From positions 620,001-684,000 of the forward strand of contig OY282565.1 in NCBI GenBank assembly GCA_958296445.1: a stretch of 64,000 nucleotides of DNA, written 5' to 3'. The position numbers were made by a program, and so were the translations under genes. Of the stretch, positions 44,305 through 51,889 are shown in pieces (the first letter of the stretch is position 1; each line of letters starts with the position of its first letter). The notes under the pieces are model-generated. The model did no database searches and had not been told where the DNA came from. It was given only the letters and a program-made list of their open reading frames with translations. The DNA is from an uncultured Dehalococcoidia bacterium. Its GTDB lineage: Bacteria; Chloroflexota; Dehalococcoidia; Lucifugimonadales; UBA3495.

Positions 44305-44955
44305 TTAGTGGCGGCGGTGTTGTTGACGGCAAGTAAACCACGCTTGGGGCGGATTGGCAATTGGGCGTTGGGCGGGCGGCCCATAACCGTTGACAGCGGG
44401 GGTTGGGTTTGCCGGAAAGGGCGGGGGGTTCGTGGATAACCGGCGGGTAATTCGTGGATAACTTATGTGAAGCGTGGATAATTTGGCCGCTGACGGGGTT
44501 GGCGGCGGGCTGGGTTGGCGTTGGGCGGGCCGGTGGCGCCGGGGCGCGGGTTTTCGGGGCGGGAGTTCATCTAGGGAAAAGAATTTGTTAGGTTCGGTTT
44601 TCGGCTCGGGTTTGCGGGGGGCTAGTTCTCCGGCGAACAGGCGGGGCAGTAGGCCGGTGTTGGCGTGCTGGGGGAGCAGGGTTACGGCGATGGCTAGGGG
44701 TTCGGGGGTGGTTTTGTTTTCGCGGTGGCGGTTCAGGTAGTGGTGGAGGGACATAAAGGTGTTTAGGGGTAGGACTTCTTTGGCGATGCGCAGGATGAAG
44801 GGGTGGGCTTCGGGCAGGGGTTTGTTGTCGGTTAGGGCGGTGTGCCAGTCGTGGCAGTATTCCTCGGAGATGCGGCGGAGGCGGAGGACGGCTAGGGGGA
44901 AGGCGAATTTTCGGCGTAGGGCGTTGATTTGGTTGCGGATGGATTTTAGGCTCAT
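44305..44955 (-). CDS. ORFan basic/proline-rich protein
   Basis: The product is 216 aa from the ATG at 44955 (GAGGAG 8 bp upstream). Residues 1-90 look folded: SIRNQINALRRKFAF, a hydrophobic LAVLRLRRISEEY and FMSLHHYLNRHREN. Residues from about 110 are Pro/Arg-rich and probably disordered. No domain is recognised. The C-terminal coding DNA holds three DnaA-box-like TTATCCACG sites (44431-44481), so part of this frame may be constrained by DNA function. The good ribosome site supports the N-terminal half at least. Confidence 0.45.
   Translation of the reverse strand: MSLKSIRNQINALRRKFAFPLAVLRLRRISEEYCHDWHTALTDNKPLPEAHPFILRIAKEVLPLNTFMSLHHYLNRHRENKTTPEPLAIAVTLLPQHANTGLLPRLFAGELAPRKPEPKTEPNKFFSLDELPPRKPAPRRHRPAQRQPSPPPTPSAAKLSTLHISYPRITRRLSTNPPPFPANPTPAVNGYGPPAQRPIANPPQAWFTCRQQHRRH
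44431..44481 (-). other. Three phased DnaA-box-like sites
   Basis: TTATCCACG occurs three times on the minus strand at 44431-44439, 44453-44461 and 44473-44481. Each is one mismatch from the DnaA consensus TTATCCACA. Spacings are 22 and 20 bp, about two helical turns, and all point the same way. dnaA itself lies 14 kb away at 58751. A DnaA-titration or origin role is possible but unproven. Confidence 0.5.
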
Positions 44956-45217
44956 TTGGGGGTCTCCTCGTAAGGGGTTGGGGATTTTTTGTTTTGCCTG
45001 CCATTTCCCGCCATTTCCCGCCGTTTCGTTGTCTGAATCAGGATTTTCAGGATTAAAGGATTGGCAGGATAAGGGCGCGGGTTTCCGCAGGGGGTTCGGG
45101 ATTTTTTGTTTGCCGGACAATTTCGGACATTTTTGGACATTTGGGTTGTTGGGCGGGTTGGCGGGTTGGTCGGGTTGTTTGGGTTGTTTGGGTGATGGCA
45201 CGTTATTATGGTAGGGA

Positions 45218-45900
45218 GTGGTTATCAGGGTTGGCAAGGGGTTAGTGTCATCAAATTGCGGGGGGGGTTGGGGATGGCGGGGTTTTTGGGTTAGGGGTTC
45301 GGGCGTGGTTGCGGGGGTGACGGGCGCACTGCCGTGCGCCCCTACGGGGGGCGGGGGGATGGGAAGGGGCTGGTGGTTTGGGGTGGGATTCTTCGCTTTG
45401 CTCAGAATGACAGGGGGTTGCTCGGAATGACGGGTTGGGTTGGGATTATGGGCGATGGGGAAAGGGTCTGGCGGTTTGGGGTGGGATTCTTCGCTTTGCT
45501 CAGAATGACGGGGGGTTGCTCGGAATGACGGGTTGGGCCGGGATTATGGGCGATGGGGAAAGGGCTGGCGGTTTGGGGTGGGATTCTTCGCTTTGCTCAG
45601 AATGACAGGGGCTTGCTCGGAATGACGGGTTGGGCCGGGATTGTGGGCGGGTTGGGATTACGGGCGGGTTGTTTGGGTTATGGCACGTTTTATGGTAGGG
45701 AGTGGTTATCGGGGTTGGGAAGGGGTTGGTGTCATCAATTGCCGGGGGGTGGGGATTTTTTGGGGGTTTAGTCGTGGTTGCGGGGAGTGAGGGCGCACGG
45801 CAGTGCGCCCCTACGGGTGCGGGGGGGGTTGGGGGTGACTGGGGTGGGTTGCCGTTGGGGGGTTGGGGGGGTATTATGGCGGCGGGTAGGTGATTTTTTT
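45218..45900. repeat. Repeat-rich gap with duplicated 0.45-kb segment
   Basis: This gap holds no gene. It has family B palindromes (about 45321-45349 and 45788-45816), three family A cores with GGGATTCTTCGCTTTGCTC (45388, 45484, 45581) and their GCTCGGAATGACGGGTTGGG spacers. The text TATGGTAGGGAGTGGTTATC occurs at both about 45210 and about 45690, followed each time by GGGTTGG-AAGGGGTT-GTGTCATCAA, so a segment of roughly 480 bp has been duplicated. An upstream module near 45022-45070 (TCTGAATCAGGATTTTCAGG) also recurs at 58191-58400. Confidence 0.75.
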
Positions 45901-45909
45901 GGAGGGTTT

Positions 45910-46305
45910 ATGAGCACTTTTGTCAAGGGCAGGGAGTTGAAGGTGGTGCATGGGGTGGCGGCGCCGGAGTCTACGGCGCAGACTCCGGGTATGATTCGCA
46001 AGCCGGGGATTGACGGGAATACGGCGGGGGCGGAAAAGATTTGGCTGGGTCATGTGGAGTGCGTGCCGAATACTATGGGGCCGCCGCATAATCACGGGGA
46101 GGCGGAGACGGCGGCCTATGTTCTGAAGGGGCATATCCGGGTTTATTACGGGGAGGGGTTTGAGGAGTATGTCGAGGCGGGGCCTGGGGATTTCATCTTT
46201 GTGCCGGCCCATTTCGACCATATCGAGGGGAATCCTTATGACGAACCCGCGGAGGCGGTTTTGTCGCGGGGGCCGGATAACATTGTGGTTAATTTGGGGG
46301 AGTAG
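45910..46305 (+). CDS. Cupin-domain protein
   Basis: The product is 131 aa with GGAGGG before the ATG at 45910. It has the cupin motifs: PPHNHGEAETAAYVLKG (motif 1, two His and a Glu) and PGDFIFVPAHFDHIEGNP (motif 2, last His). Small single-domain cupins bind a metal and act in sugar, oxalate or regulatory chemistry; the substrate is unknown. It sits alone among repeats, with a second, different cupin at 63626. The start is supported by the ribosome site and by the domain beginning soon after. Confidence 0.85.
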   Translation: MSTFVKGRELKVVHGVAAPESTAQTPGMIRKPGIDGNTAGAEKIWLGHVECVPNTMGPPHNHGEAETAAYVLKGHIRVYYGEGFEEYVEAGPGDFIFVPAHFDHIEGNPYDEPAEAVLSRGPDNIVVNLGE

Positions 46306-46352
46306 TGGGGCGGGGTTTCCGGGTTTCGTGGGGGTTGTTGGGGGTTTGTGGA

Positions 46353-46602
46353 GGGGCGCACGGCTGTGCGCCCCTACGTTTTTTGCGTCGTATGCTGGCT
46401 GGGCGGGACGCCCCCACCCTAACCCTCGCCCGGAGGGGGAGGGGATTCGGATTGTTGCTGGGATTGGCTGACCTGACCGGGGGGGACGTTCCCACCCTGG
46501 CCCTCGCCCGGAGGGGGAGGGGATTCGGATTGTTGCTGGGATTGGCTGACCTGTACGGGGGGACGCCCCCACCCTAACCCTCCCCCGGAGGGGGAGGGGA
46601 TT
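46353..46602. repeat. Family B palindrome plus three family C copies
   Basis: One family B palindrome (GGGCGCACGGCTGTGCGCCC, about 46355) is followed by three copies of CCCCACCCT(A/G)(A/G)CCCTC with CCGGAGGGGGAGGGGATT at about 46409, 46488 and 46566. The first two are joined by the same GGATTGTTGCTGGGATTGGC spacer. The same family C element fills the E1alpha-E1beta gap at 56785-57025. No gene is seen in 46306-46719. Confidence 0.85.
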
Positions 46603-46719
46603 TGCGGTTTTCTCAGCGGGGGGTGGGGCGGGCATTGTTGGTTGTTGGGGGGTATACTGGGGGTTTTCTCGGGTAGTTGCGGATTTGGATGGGGTTTTCG
46701 GGGCTTGTTTGGGTCTGGA

Positions 46720-48117
46720 GTGAAAGGATTTTTGGGGCTGCCGCAGAGGGTTTTCTACGGCTGGTGGATTGTGGCGATTTCCGCGGCGGCGGATGCGCTG
46801 AAGCACGGGACGTTTAATAGGGGGTTTACTTTTTATGTTACTCCGTTGAGCAAGGAGCTGGGGGTGGGGGTGGCGGTGGTGTCGCTGGCGGAGATGCTGG
46901 GGCGGCTGGAGGGGGGGCTGCAAGGGCCGCTGATGGGGTGGCTGAATGACAGGTTCGGGCCGCGCTTTATTATGGTGCTGGGCGGGGGGACGTCGGGGGT
47001 GGGGTTTATTTTGCTGGGGCTGACCAGCAATTATGTTTATTTTTTGCTGGTGTTTGTCGGGCTGCTTTCGCTGGGTTTCCGGGCGGGGTATAACAATGCG
47101 CTTATGCCTGCAATCAACCAGTGGTTCCGTCGGCACCGGGCTTTGGCTATGGCCGTGGCGGGGATGGGGAGTCCGCTGGGGGGAATCCTTATCGCTCCGG
47201 TGATTGGGCTGCTGGTTTACGAAATCGGGTGGCGCAATGCGGCTTTTATTTCCGGGGCGGCGATATTGGCGGTGGTGCTGCCGCTGTCGTTTTTGGTTTA
47301 TCGCTCGCCGGAGGATAAGGGGATGCTGCCGGACGGGGATAAGCCGGCGGGGCCGTCTCCTTTTCCTCAAGTCGGGGGAATAGCGGAATCCGGGGGGGTG
47401 ACGGGGGGTGGGTCGCCGGCTGGGCCGGGGGCGGGCCGGGGAGTGGGGCACGGGCGGGGGGTGTTTCGTCCGGCGCCGGGGGAACCGGATTTTACGGCCC
47501 GGGAGGCGATGAAGACGCCGGCGTTCTGGCTGCTGGTGTGGGCGGTGGGGCTGCGGAATACGGTACATTCGGGGATGCAGTTTTTGCTGTCGCCGGTCAT
47601 TGTGTGGTTTTTGATGGGGTCGGGGCGTGCGGAGGACGATAGCGTGCGGCTTTCGGCGTTGCTGGTGGGGCTGCTGTCGCTGAGTTCGCTGGTGATGAAT
47701 CCTATCGTGGGCTGGCTGGGGGATAACTGGTCGAAGCAGCGGTTGAGTTCGGTGGCGATGGTCGGGGGGGCGCTGTCGCTGGCGGCGTTGCTGAATCATA
47801 GCGGGGCGTTGTGGCAAGCGTGCCTGTTTGTGGTGCTGCTGGCGGCGTCGGAAACGGCGAATCCGCTGGCTTGGGCGATTATGGGGGATTTCTTTGGGCG
47901 GCGGAGTTATGCGACTTTGCGGGGGTGGCAGCATTTGCCGGATCAGTTGATGTCTATGAGTACGCCGGTTTGGATGGGGCTGGTGTATGACTATACGGAC
48001 AGTTATTTTTGGTCGCTGGTGCCGCTGGCGGTTATTTATTCGCTGGCGGCGGTTAGCTATTGGCTGATACCGCGGCCTAAGCCGCCGGTGCGGGTGTTGG
48101 CGGCGGTGGGGGCGTGA
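46720..48117 (+). CDS. Major facilitator superfamily transporter
   Basis: About 465 aa from a GTG at 46720; the true start is uncertain because no good ribosome site is seen and an in-frame TTG lies at 46642. Twelve helices are predicted. GWLNDRFGPRFIMVLGGG is the loop 2-3 MFS signature, and the second half starts with MKTPAFWLLVWAVGLR. The VFYGWWIVAISAAADALKHG opening matches monocarboxylate/oxalate-type MFS members. A glycine/proline-rich cytoplasmic loop (about residues 215-260) is unusually long and low-complexity. Substrate unknown. Confidence 0.8.
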   Translation: MKGFLGLPQRVFYGWWIVAISAAADALKHGTFNRGFTFYVTPLSKELGVGVAVVSLAEMLGRLEGGLQGPLMGWLNDRFGPRFIMVLGGGTSGVGFILLGLTSNYVYFLLVFVGLLSLGFRAGYNNALMPAINQWFRRHRALAMAVAGMGSPLGGILIAPVIGLLVYEIGWRNAAFISGAAILAVVLPLSFLVYRSPEDKGMLPDGDKPAGPSPFPQVGGIAESGGVTGGGSPAGPGAGRGVGHGRGVFRPAPGEPDFTAREAMKTPAFWLLVWAVGLRNTVHSGMQFLLSPVIVWFLMGSGRAEDDSVRLSALLVGLLSLSSLVMNPIVGWLGDNWSKQRLSSVAMVGGALSLAALLNHSGALWQACLFVVLLAASETANPLAWAIMGDFFGRRSYATLRGWQHLPDQLMSMSTPVWMGLVYDYTDSYFWSLVPLAVIYSLAAVSYWLIPRPKPPVRVLAAVGA

Positions 48118-48123
48118 CGGGGG

Positions 48124-48150
48124 CGGGCGCACGGCTGTGCGCCCCTACGG
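48124..48150. repeat. Palindromic family B copy between the MFS and aminotransferase genes
   Basis: GGGCGCACGGCTGTGCGCCC followed by CTACGGG. It lies in the 50-bp space between two convergent genes, so its hairpin could terminate both transcripts. Confidence 0.85.
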
Positions 48151-48167
48151 GTTACGGGCGCGTGGGG

Positions 48168-49343
48168 TTAGGCGGCTGCGGCTTTGGCTAGGCCGTCGGC
48201 GGCACCTTGTAGTACCCAGTCCTCGACGCAGTAGGATATTCGGAAGTGGCCGGGGGCGCCGAAGCCTCGGCCGGGGACTACTAGGACGTTCCATTCCAGC
48301 AGTTGGCGGGCGAAGGCTACGTCGTCCTCGATGGGGGATTTGGGGAAGAGGTAGAAGGCGCCTTGGGGCTTTACGGTGTCGTAGCCGAGTTCGCTTAGGG
48401 CGGTGTGCATGAAGTCGCGCTTGCGCTGGTAGTAGCCGGGGTCGATGCTGACGCCCTGGAGGTTGCGGACGGCGTGTTGCATGAGAGCGGGGGCGTTGAC
48501 GAAGCCTAGGGTGCGGTTGCAGAAGCTGAGGCCGTTGGCGAGTTCGTCCTTGCCGTGGTGGTTGGGGTTGATGGCGATGTAGCCGATGCGCTCGCCGGGT
48601 AGGGCGAGGTCTTTGGCGTGGGAGGTTACGATGACGGAGTTGTTGTAGGCGGGCAGGATTTGGGGGAAGGCGATGCCGTCGAAGATGATGCGCTTGTAGG
48701 GTTCGTCGCTGATGAGGAAGATTTCGGTGCCGTGTTCGGCCTGCTTGCGGTTGAGGAGTTGGGCGAGGGCGGAGATTTCGGCGGCGGAGTAGACTACGCC
48801 GGAGGGGTTGTTGGGCGAGTTGACGATGACGGCGCGGGTGCGGGGGGTGACGGCCTGGGCGATGGCGTCTGGGTCTAGCCGGAAGCGGTCGCCGGTGTTG
48901 ACTATTACGGCTACGCCGTCGTGGTTGTCTATATAGTAGAGATATTCGAAGAAGTAGGGGGCGAGGATTATAACTTCGTCGCCGGGGTTGAGGATGGTTT
49001 TCAGGACTACGTTGGCGGCGGCGGCTGCGCCGCAGGTCATAGTGATGTGGCTGCCGGTGAAGGGTAGGGCGGTTTCGGCGGCGAGGGTTTTGGCGATGGC
49101 CTGGCGGGTGTCCATATAGCCGGGGTTGGGCATATAGCGGTGCATACCGGCGGTTGGGTGGTCGGCTAGGCGGCGGAGTTCGTTCTTGAATTGGGCGGGT
49201 GGTTCGATGACGGGGTTGCCTAGGGAGAGGTCGAAGACGTTTTCGGGGCCGATGCGGGCCTTTAGGGCTAGGCCGTCCTCGAAGACGCGGCGGATCCAGC
49301 CGCCTTCGGCCATAAACTGCCGGATCTTGCGCGATACCGCCAT
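48168..49343 (-). CDS. Aspartate/alanine-type aminotransferase (class I/II)
   Basis: The product is 391 aa from the ATG at 49343 with GGAGG. Pyridoxal-phosphate features: TCGAAAAANVVLKTIL, VIVNSPNNPSGVVYSA with the Asn that holds the cofactor, FLISDEPYKRIIFDG with the Asp, and SHAKDLALPGERIGY with the lysine. The layout fits the AspAT I-alpha/I-gamma group that moves amino groups to 2-oxoglutarate; substrate is unknown. It is more distant from the 30923 aminotransferase than two paralogs of one gene would be. Confidence 0.9.
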   Translation of the reverse strand: MAVSRKIRQFMAEGGWIRRVFEDGLALKARIGPENVFDLSLGNPVIEPPAQFKNELRRLADHPTAGMHRYMPNPGYMDTRQAIAKTLAAETALPFTGSHITMTCGAAAAANVVLKTILNPGDEVIILAPYFFEYLYYIDNHDGVAVIVNTGDRFRLDPDAIAQAVTPRTRAVIVNSPNNPSGVVYSAAEISALAQLLNRKQAEHGTEIFLISDEPYKRIIFDGIAFPQILPAYNNSVIVTSHAKDLALPGERIGYIAINPNHHGKDELANGLSFCNRTLGFVNAPALMQHAVRNLQGVSIDPGYYQRKRDFMHTALSELGYDTVKPQGAFYLFPKSPIEDDVAFARQLLEWNVLVVPGRGFGAPGHFRISYCVEDWVLQGAADGLAKAAAA

Positions 49344-49488
49344 TGGTGGGCCTCCAGTGGTGTTGGTTTTGTGGGGGAGTTTAGCGATGGAGGGCGGGGG
49401 TGTCAAAGGGGGGTGGGGGTTGTTGCGCCTAATCGAGGCTTGTGCTAGGGTTGAGTAAAGAGTCGATAAAGGCTATCTGGAGGCGGCT

Positions 49489-50544
49489 ATGGTTCAGAAA
49501 ATTTCATTATTCAACCACAAGGGTGGTGTGAGCAAGACTACAACTACCTTTAACTTGGGTTGGATGCTGGCAGTCAAAGGCAAAAGGGTAATTCTGGTTG
49601 ATGCGGACCCGCAGTGCAACTTGACTGGATTGGTGCTTGATTTCAGAGGGGGCGATGATGAGATTGAGCATCTGTACGAAAGGGGAGAAGGCCATGACTT
49701 GAAATCCGGGCTGGCCCCCGCTTTTGAGTCTAGGCCAGTTCCTCTTAAACCTGTTGAATGTTTCCCGGTGGAGCGACAAGAGGGTTTGTTCCTGCTTCCG
49801 GGGCATATTGGGCTGTCCGAATACGAAGTCACCCTAGGCATTGCCCAAGAACTTTCCGGCTCGATACAGACGCTCCAGAATCTGCCAGGGTCAATTTCTG
49901 CTCTGATTGAGCGGACGGCAGAGAAGTATGAGGCAGATTATGTGTTGATTGATATGAACCCCAGCCTGAGTTCAGTCAATCAAAATCTACTTATGACCAG
50001 CGACTTTTTTGTTGTCCCTACCTCCCCTGATTATTTTTCTGTGATGGCCATAAATTCTTTGGCCAGAGTAATCCCGCATTGGGAGCGATGGTCGGAACGG
50101 GCAAGTTCTCTGCCAGTTCTTCGAGATGCTGTTTATCCATTCCCAGCGGTCAAACCGAAATTTTTGGGAACGGTAGTACAAAATTATCGTCCACGAAGGG
50201 GTGCTCCTGCCAGTGCTTTTCAAGCATGGATAGACAAAATAAACGAAGCGGTGCTCGAAACTTTGACACCTGAATTAAGGAAGCTGGGCATGATGCTTTC
50301 CAGCGATTGCTACGTCCAGCAGCAGATTGACGATTATTGCTTGGCAAGCGTTCCTGATTTCAACTCGCTCATCGCAAAGTCCCAGGCAACCCGGACACCA
50401 GTATTCGCATTAACCGACGAGCAGATAGGCCAAACCGGGAGGGTACTGGCTACAGCCGCCAATTCCCGCGATAGGTTCAAGGAGATTTTTTCAGATCTTG
50501 CCGACAAGGTAATTGAGCTGACCAGTTATGCAAGCAGCGATTGA
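49489..50544 (+). CDS. ParA/MinD-type ATPase of a HEPN cassette
   Basis: The product is 351 aa with GGAGG before the ATG. The deviant Walker A HKGGVSKTTTTFNLGWMLA is at residues about 10-28, followed by VILVDADPQCNLTG and the Walker B region YVLIDMNPSLSSVN with the ParA Asp. ParA-type ATPases use ATP to dimerise and bind DNA or position complexes. No ParB follows; instead a HEPN-domain gene overlaps the 3' end by 17 bp. The pair is visibly lower in GC than its neighbours, so it was probably acquired. It is a candidate defence or addiction module; role is inferred. Confidence 0.85.
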   Translation: MVQKISLFNHKGGVSKTTTTFNLGWMLAVKGKRVILVDADPQCNLTGLVLDFRGGDDEIEHLYERGEGHDLKSGLAPAFESRPVPLKPVECFPVERQEGLFLLPGHIGLSEYEVTLGIAQELSGSIQTLQNLPGSISALIERTAEKYEADYVLIDMNPSLSSVNQNLLMTSDFFVVPTSPDYFSVMAINSLARVIPHWERWSERASSLPVLRDAVYPFPAVKPKFLGTVVQNYRPRRGAPASAFQAWIDKINEAVLETLTPELRKLGMMLSSDCYVQQQIDDYCLASVPDFNSLIAKSQATRTPVFALTDEQIGQTGRVLATAANSRDRFKEIFSDLADKVIELTSYASSD

Positions 50545-51127
50545 CCAGTTTCGCGCCAATATCCAACGCACTCGCTCAATAGGTTCCATATATCAAGCGC
50601 TTAATAATCAGACCACTCAGGCATTGGATTTATCCGATTTGTTACGCTTTGAGTGGCTAATGGCCGTAAGCGCGCTGGACCTTTATATTCACGAGTTGGT
50701 CAGATTAGGAATGATGGAAGCATATCGCGGAAAGCGTCTCCAAACAGACGCTTTTTTGCGGTTTGAGGTCACGATGAGCCGGACACTGCAGGCTCTAAAT
50801 GCTCCAAAAGACGACAGTTGGCTGGAGGACCAAATAAGGGCCAGGCACGGACATCAGAGTTTTCAGACACCCGATAATATCGCGGATGCTGTCCGTCTTG
50901 TCTCAAATACGCCATTATGGAACAGGGTTTCTGTCTTGCTGAATGTAACACCGCAATACACACGGGAAAAGATAATGCTGATTGTCAGCCGCCGAAATCA
51001 AATCGCGCACATGGCAGATATAGATCCTTTTGGGAGCAGGTTGTGGCCGATTGACTTGGCTATGGTTGATGATGCTGTCTCTTTCATAGAGGAGATAGCT
51101 GAAGCTATATACACAGTTGTGGTATAA
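50528..51127 (+). CDS. HEPN-domain protein (RiboL-PSP type), predicted RNase
   Basis: The product is 199 aa. The sequence fits the HEPN_RiboL-PSP family: LLRFEWLMAVSALDLYIHEL near residue 40, then SFQTPDNIADAVRLVSN and the motif RRNQIAHMADIDP, which is the R-x4-H catalytic signature of HEPN RNases. The C-terminus WPIDLAMVDDAVSFIEEI is also typical. HEPN proteins act as toxins that cleave RNA when released. It overlaps the ParA-like gene by 17 bp and is convergent with lipB. Low GC matches the ParA gene, not the neighbours. Confidence 0.88.
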   Translation: MQAAIDQFRANIQRTRSIGSIYQALNNQTTQALDLSDLLRFEWLMAVSALDLYIHELVRLGMMEAYRGKRLQTDAFLRFEVTMSRTLQALNAPKDDSWLEDQIRARHGHQSFQTPDNIADAVRLVSNTPLWNRVSVLLNVTPQYTREKIMLIVSRRNQIAHMADIDPFGSRLWPIDLAMVDDAVSFIEEIAEAIYTVVV

Positions 51128-51148
51128 ATCAATCTTGTTTGGATCATT

Positions 51149-51889
51149 TTAGCTGTTGTACTCTACCATCTGCCAGCCCATTGTTGTGCCGAAGGTTTGT
51201 ATTAGGGTGGGGCGGACTTTTGTTGGGGTTGGGGTTGTGTTTAGTTCTGCGGCTAGGGAGGTTACGGGGCGGTTGGTTATGCCGCAGGGGATTATGTGGC
51301 GGTAGTAGGTTAGGTCGGGGTTTATGTTTAGGGCGAAGCCGTGGAAGGTTATGCCGCGGCTTATTTTTATGCCTATGGCGGCTATTTTGCCGTTGGGGGT
51401 CCAGACGCCGGTTAGGCCGGGTTCGGTGTGGGCTGGGATGCCGAAATGGGATACGGTTTCGGCTATGGTTTGCTCTAGGGCGCGGACGTATTGTAGGGGG
51501 CCTTTGCCGGATTGGCGGAGGTTTATGATGGGGTAGCCTATCAGTTGGCCGGGGCCGTGGTAGGTGATTTGGCCGCCGCGGTCGGTTTCGTGGATGGGGA
51601 TGCCGGCGGCGGCTAGTTGGTCGGCCGGAGTTAGGAGGTGGTCGTCGGGGCTTAGGCGGCCGCGGGTGTAGACGTGGGGGTGTTCGAGCAGCAGCAGGGT
51701 GTTGGGGGAGCGGCCGTCGTGGACGCGCTGTACCAGTTCGTCTTGTATGGCGCGGGCGCGGAGGTATTCTATTGTTCCTAGCCATTGGTAGCGGCAGGTT
51801 TTTTGGTTGGACACGTTCACCGTCGGCGGTTGTGGGTTGTGGGTTGCCGGTTTTGGGGCGATCGCTGAATTGCTTTTGCTGTCTGTCAT
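51149..51889 (-). CDS. lipB: Lipoyl(octanoyl) transferase LipB
   Basis: The product is 246 aa. LipB moves octanoate from acyl-carrier protein to lipoyl domains. Conserved blocks: LLLLEHPHVYTRG, RGGQITYHGPGQLIGYPI, KIAAIGIKISRGITFHGFALNI with the catalytic Lys, and IIPCGITNRPVTSL with the catalytic Cys. It is the last gene of the E1alpha-E1beta-E2-LipB series, all leftward, so it lipoylates the E2 of the same complex. The E2-lipB gap is 1.8 kb of repeats. The N-terminal 25 residues are unconserved; the real start could be a little downstream. Confidence 0.92.
   Translation of the reverse strand: MTDSKSNSAIAPKPATHNPQPPTVNVSNQKTCRYQWLGTIEYLRARAIQDELVQRVHDGRSPNTLLLLEHPHVYTRGRLSPDDHLLTPADQLAAAGIPIHETDRGGQITYHGPGQLIGYPIINLRQSGKGPLQYVRALEQTIAETVSHFGIPAHTEPGLTGVWTPNGKIAAIGIKISRGITFHGFALNINPDLTYYRHIIPCGITNRPVTSLAAELNTTPTPTKVRPTLIQTFGTTMGWQMVEYNS

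Noticed and set aside
45874..48132. 752-codon minus-strand frame across a cupin and an MFS gene
   Set aside because: Antisense shadow of two real genes; very Pro/Arg/His-rich and no recognisable fold.
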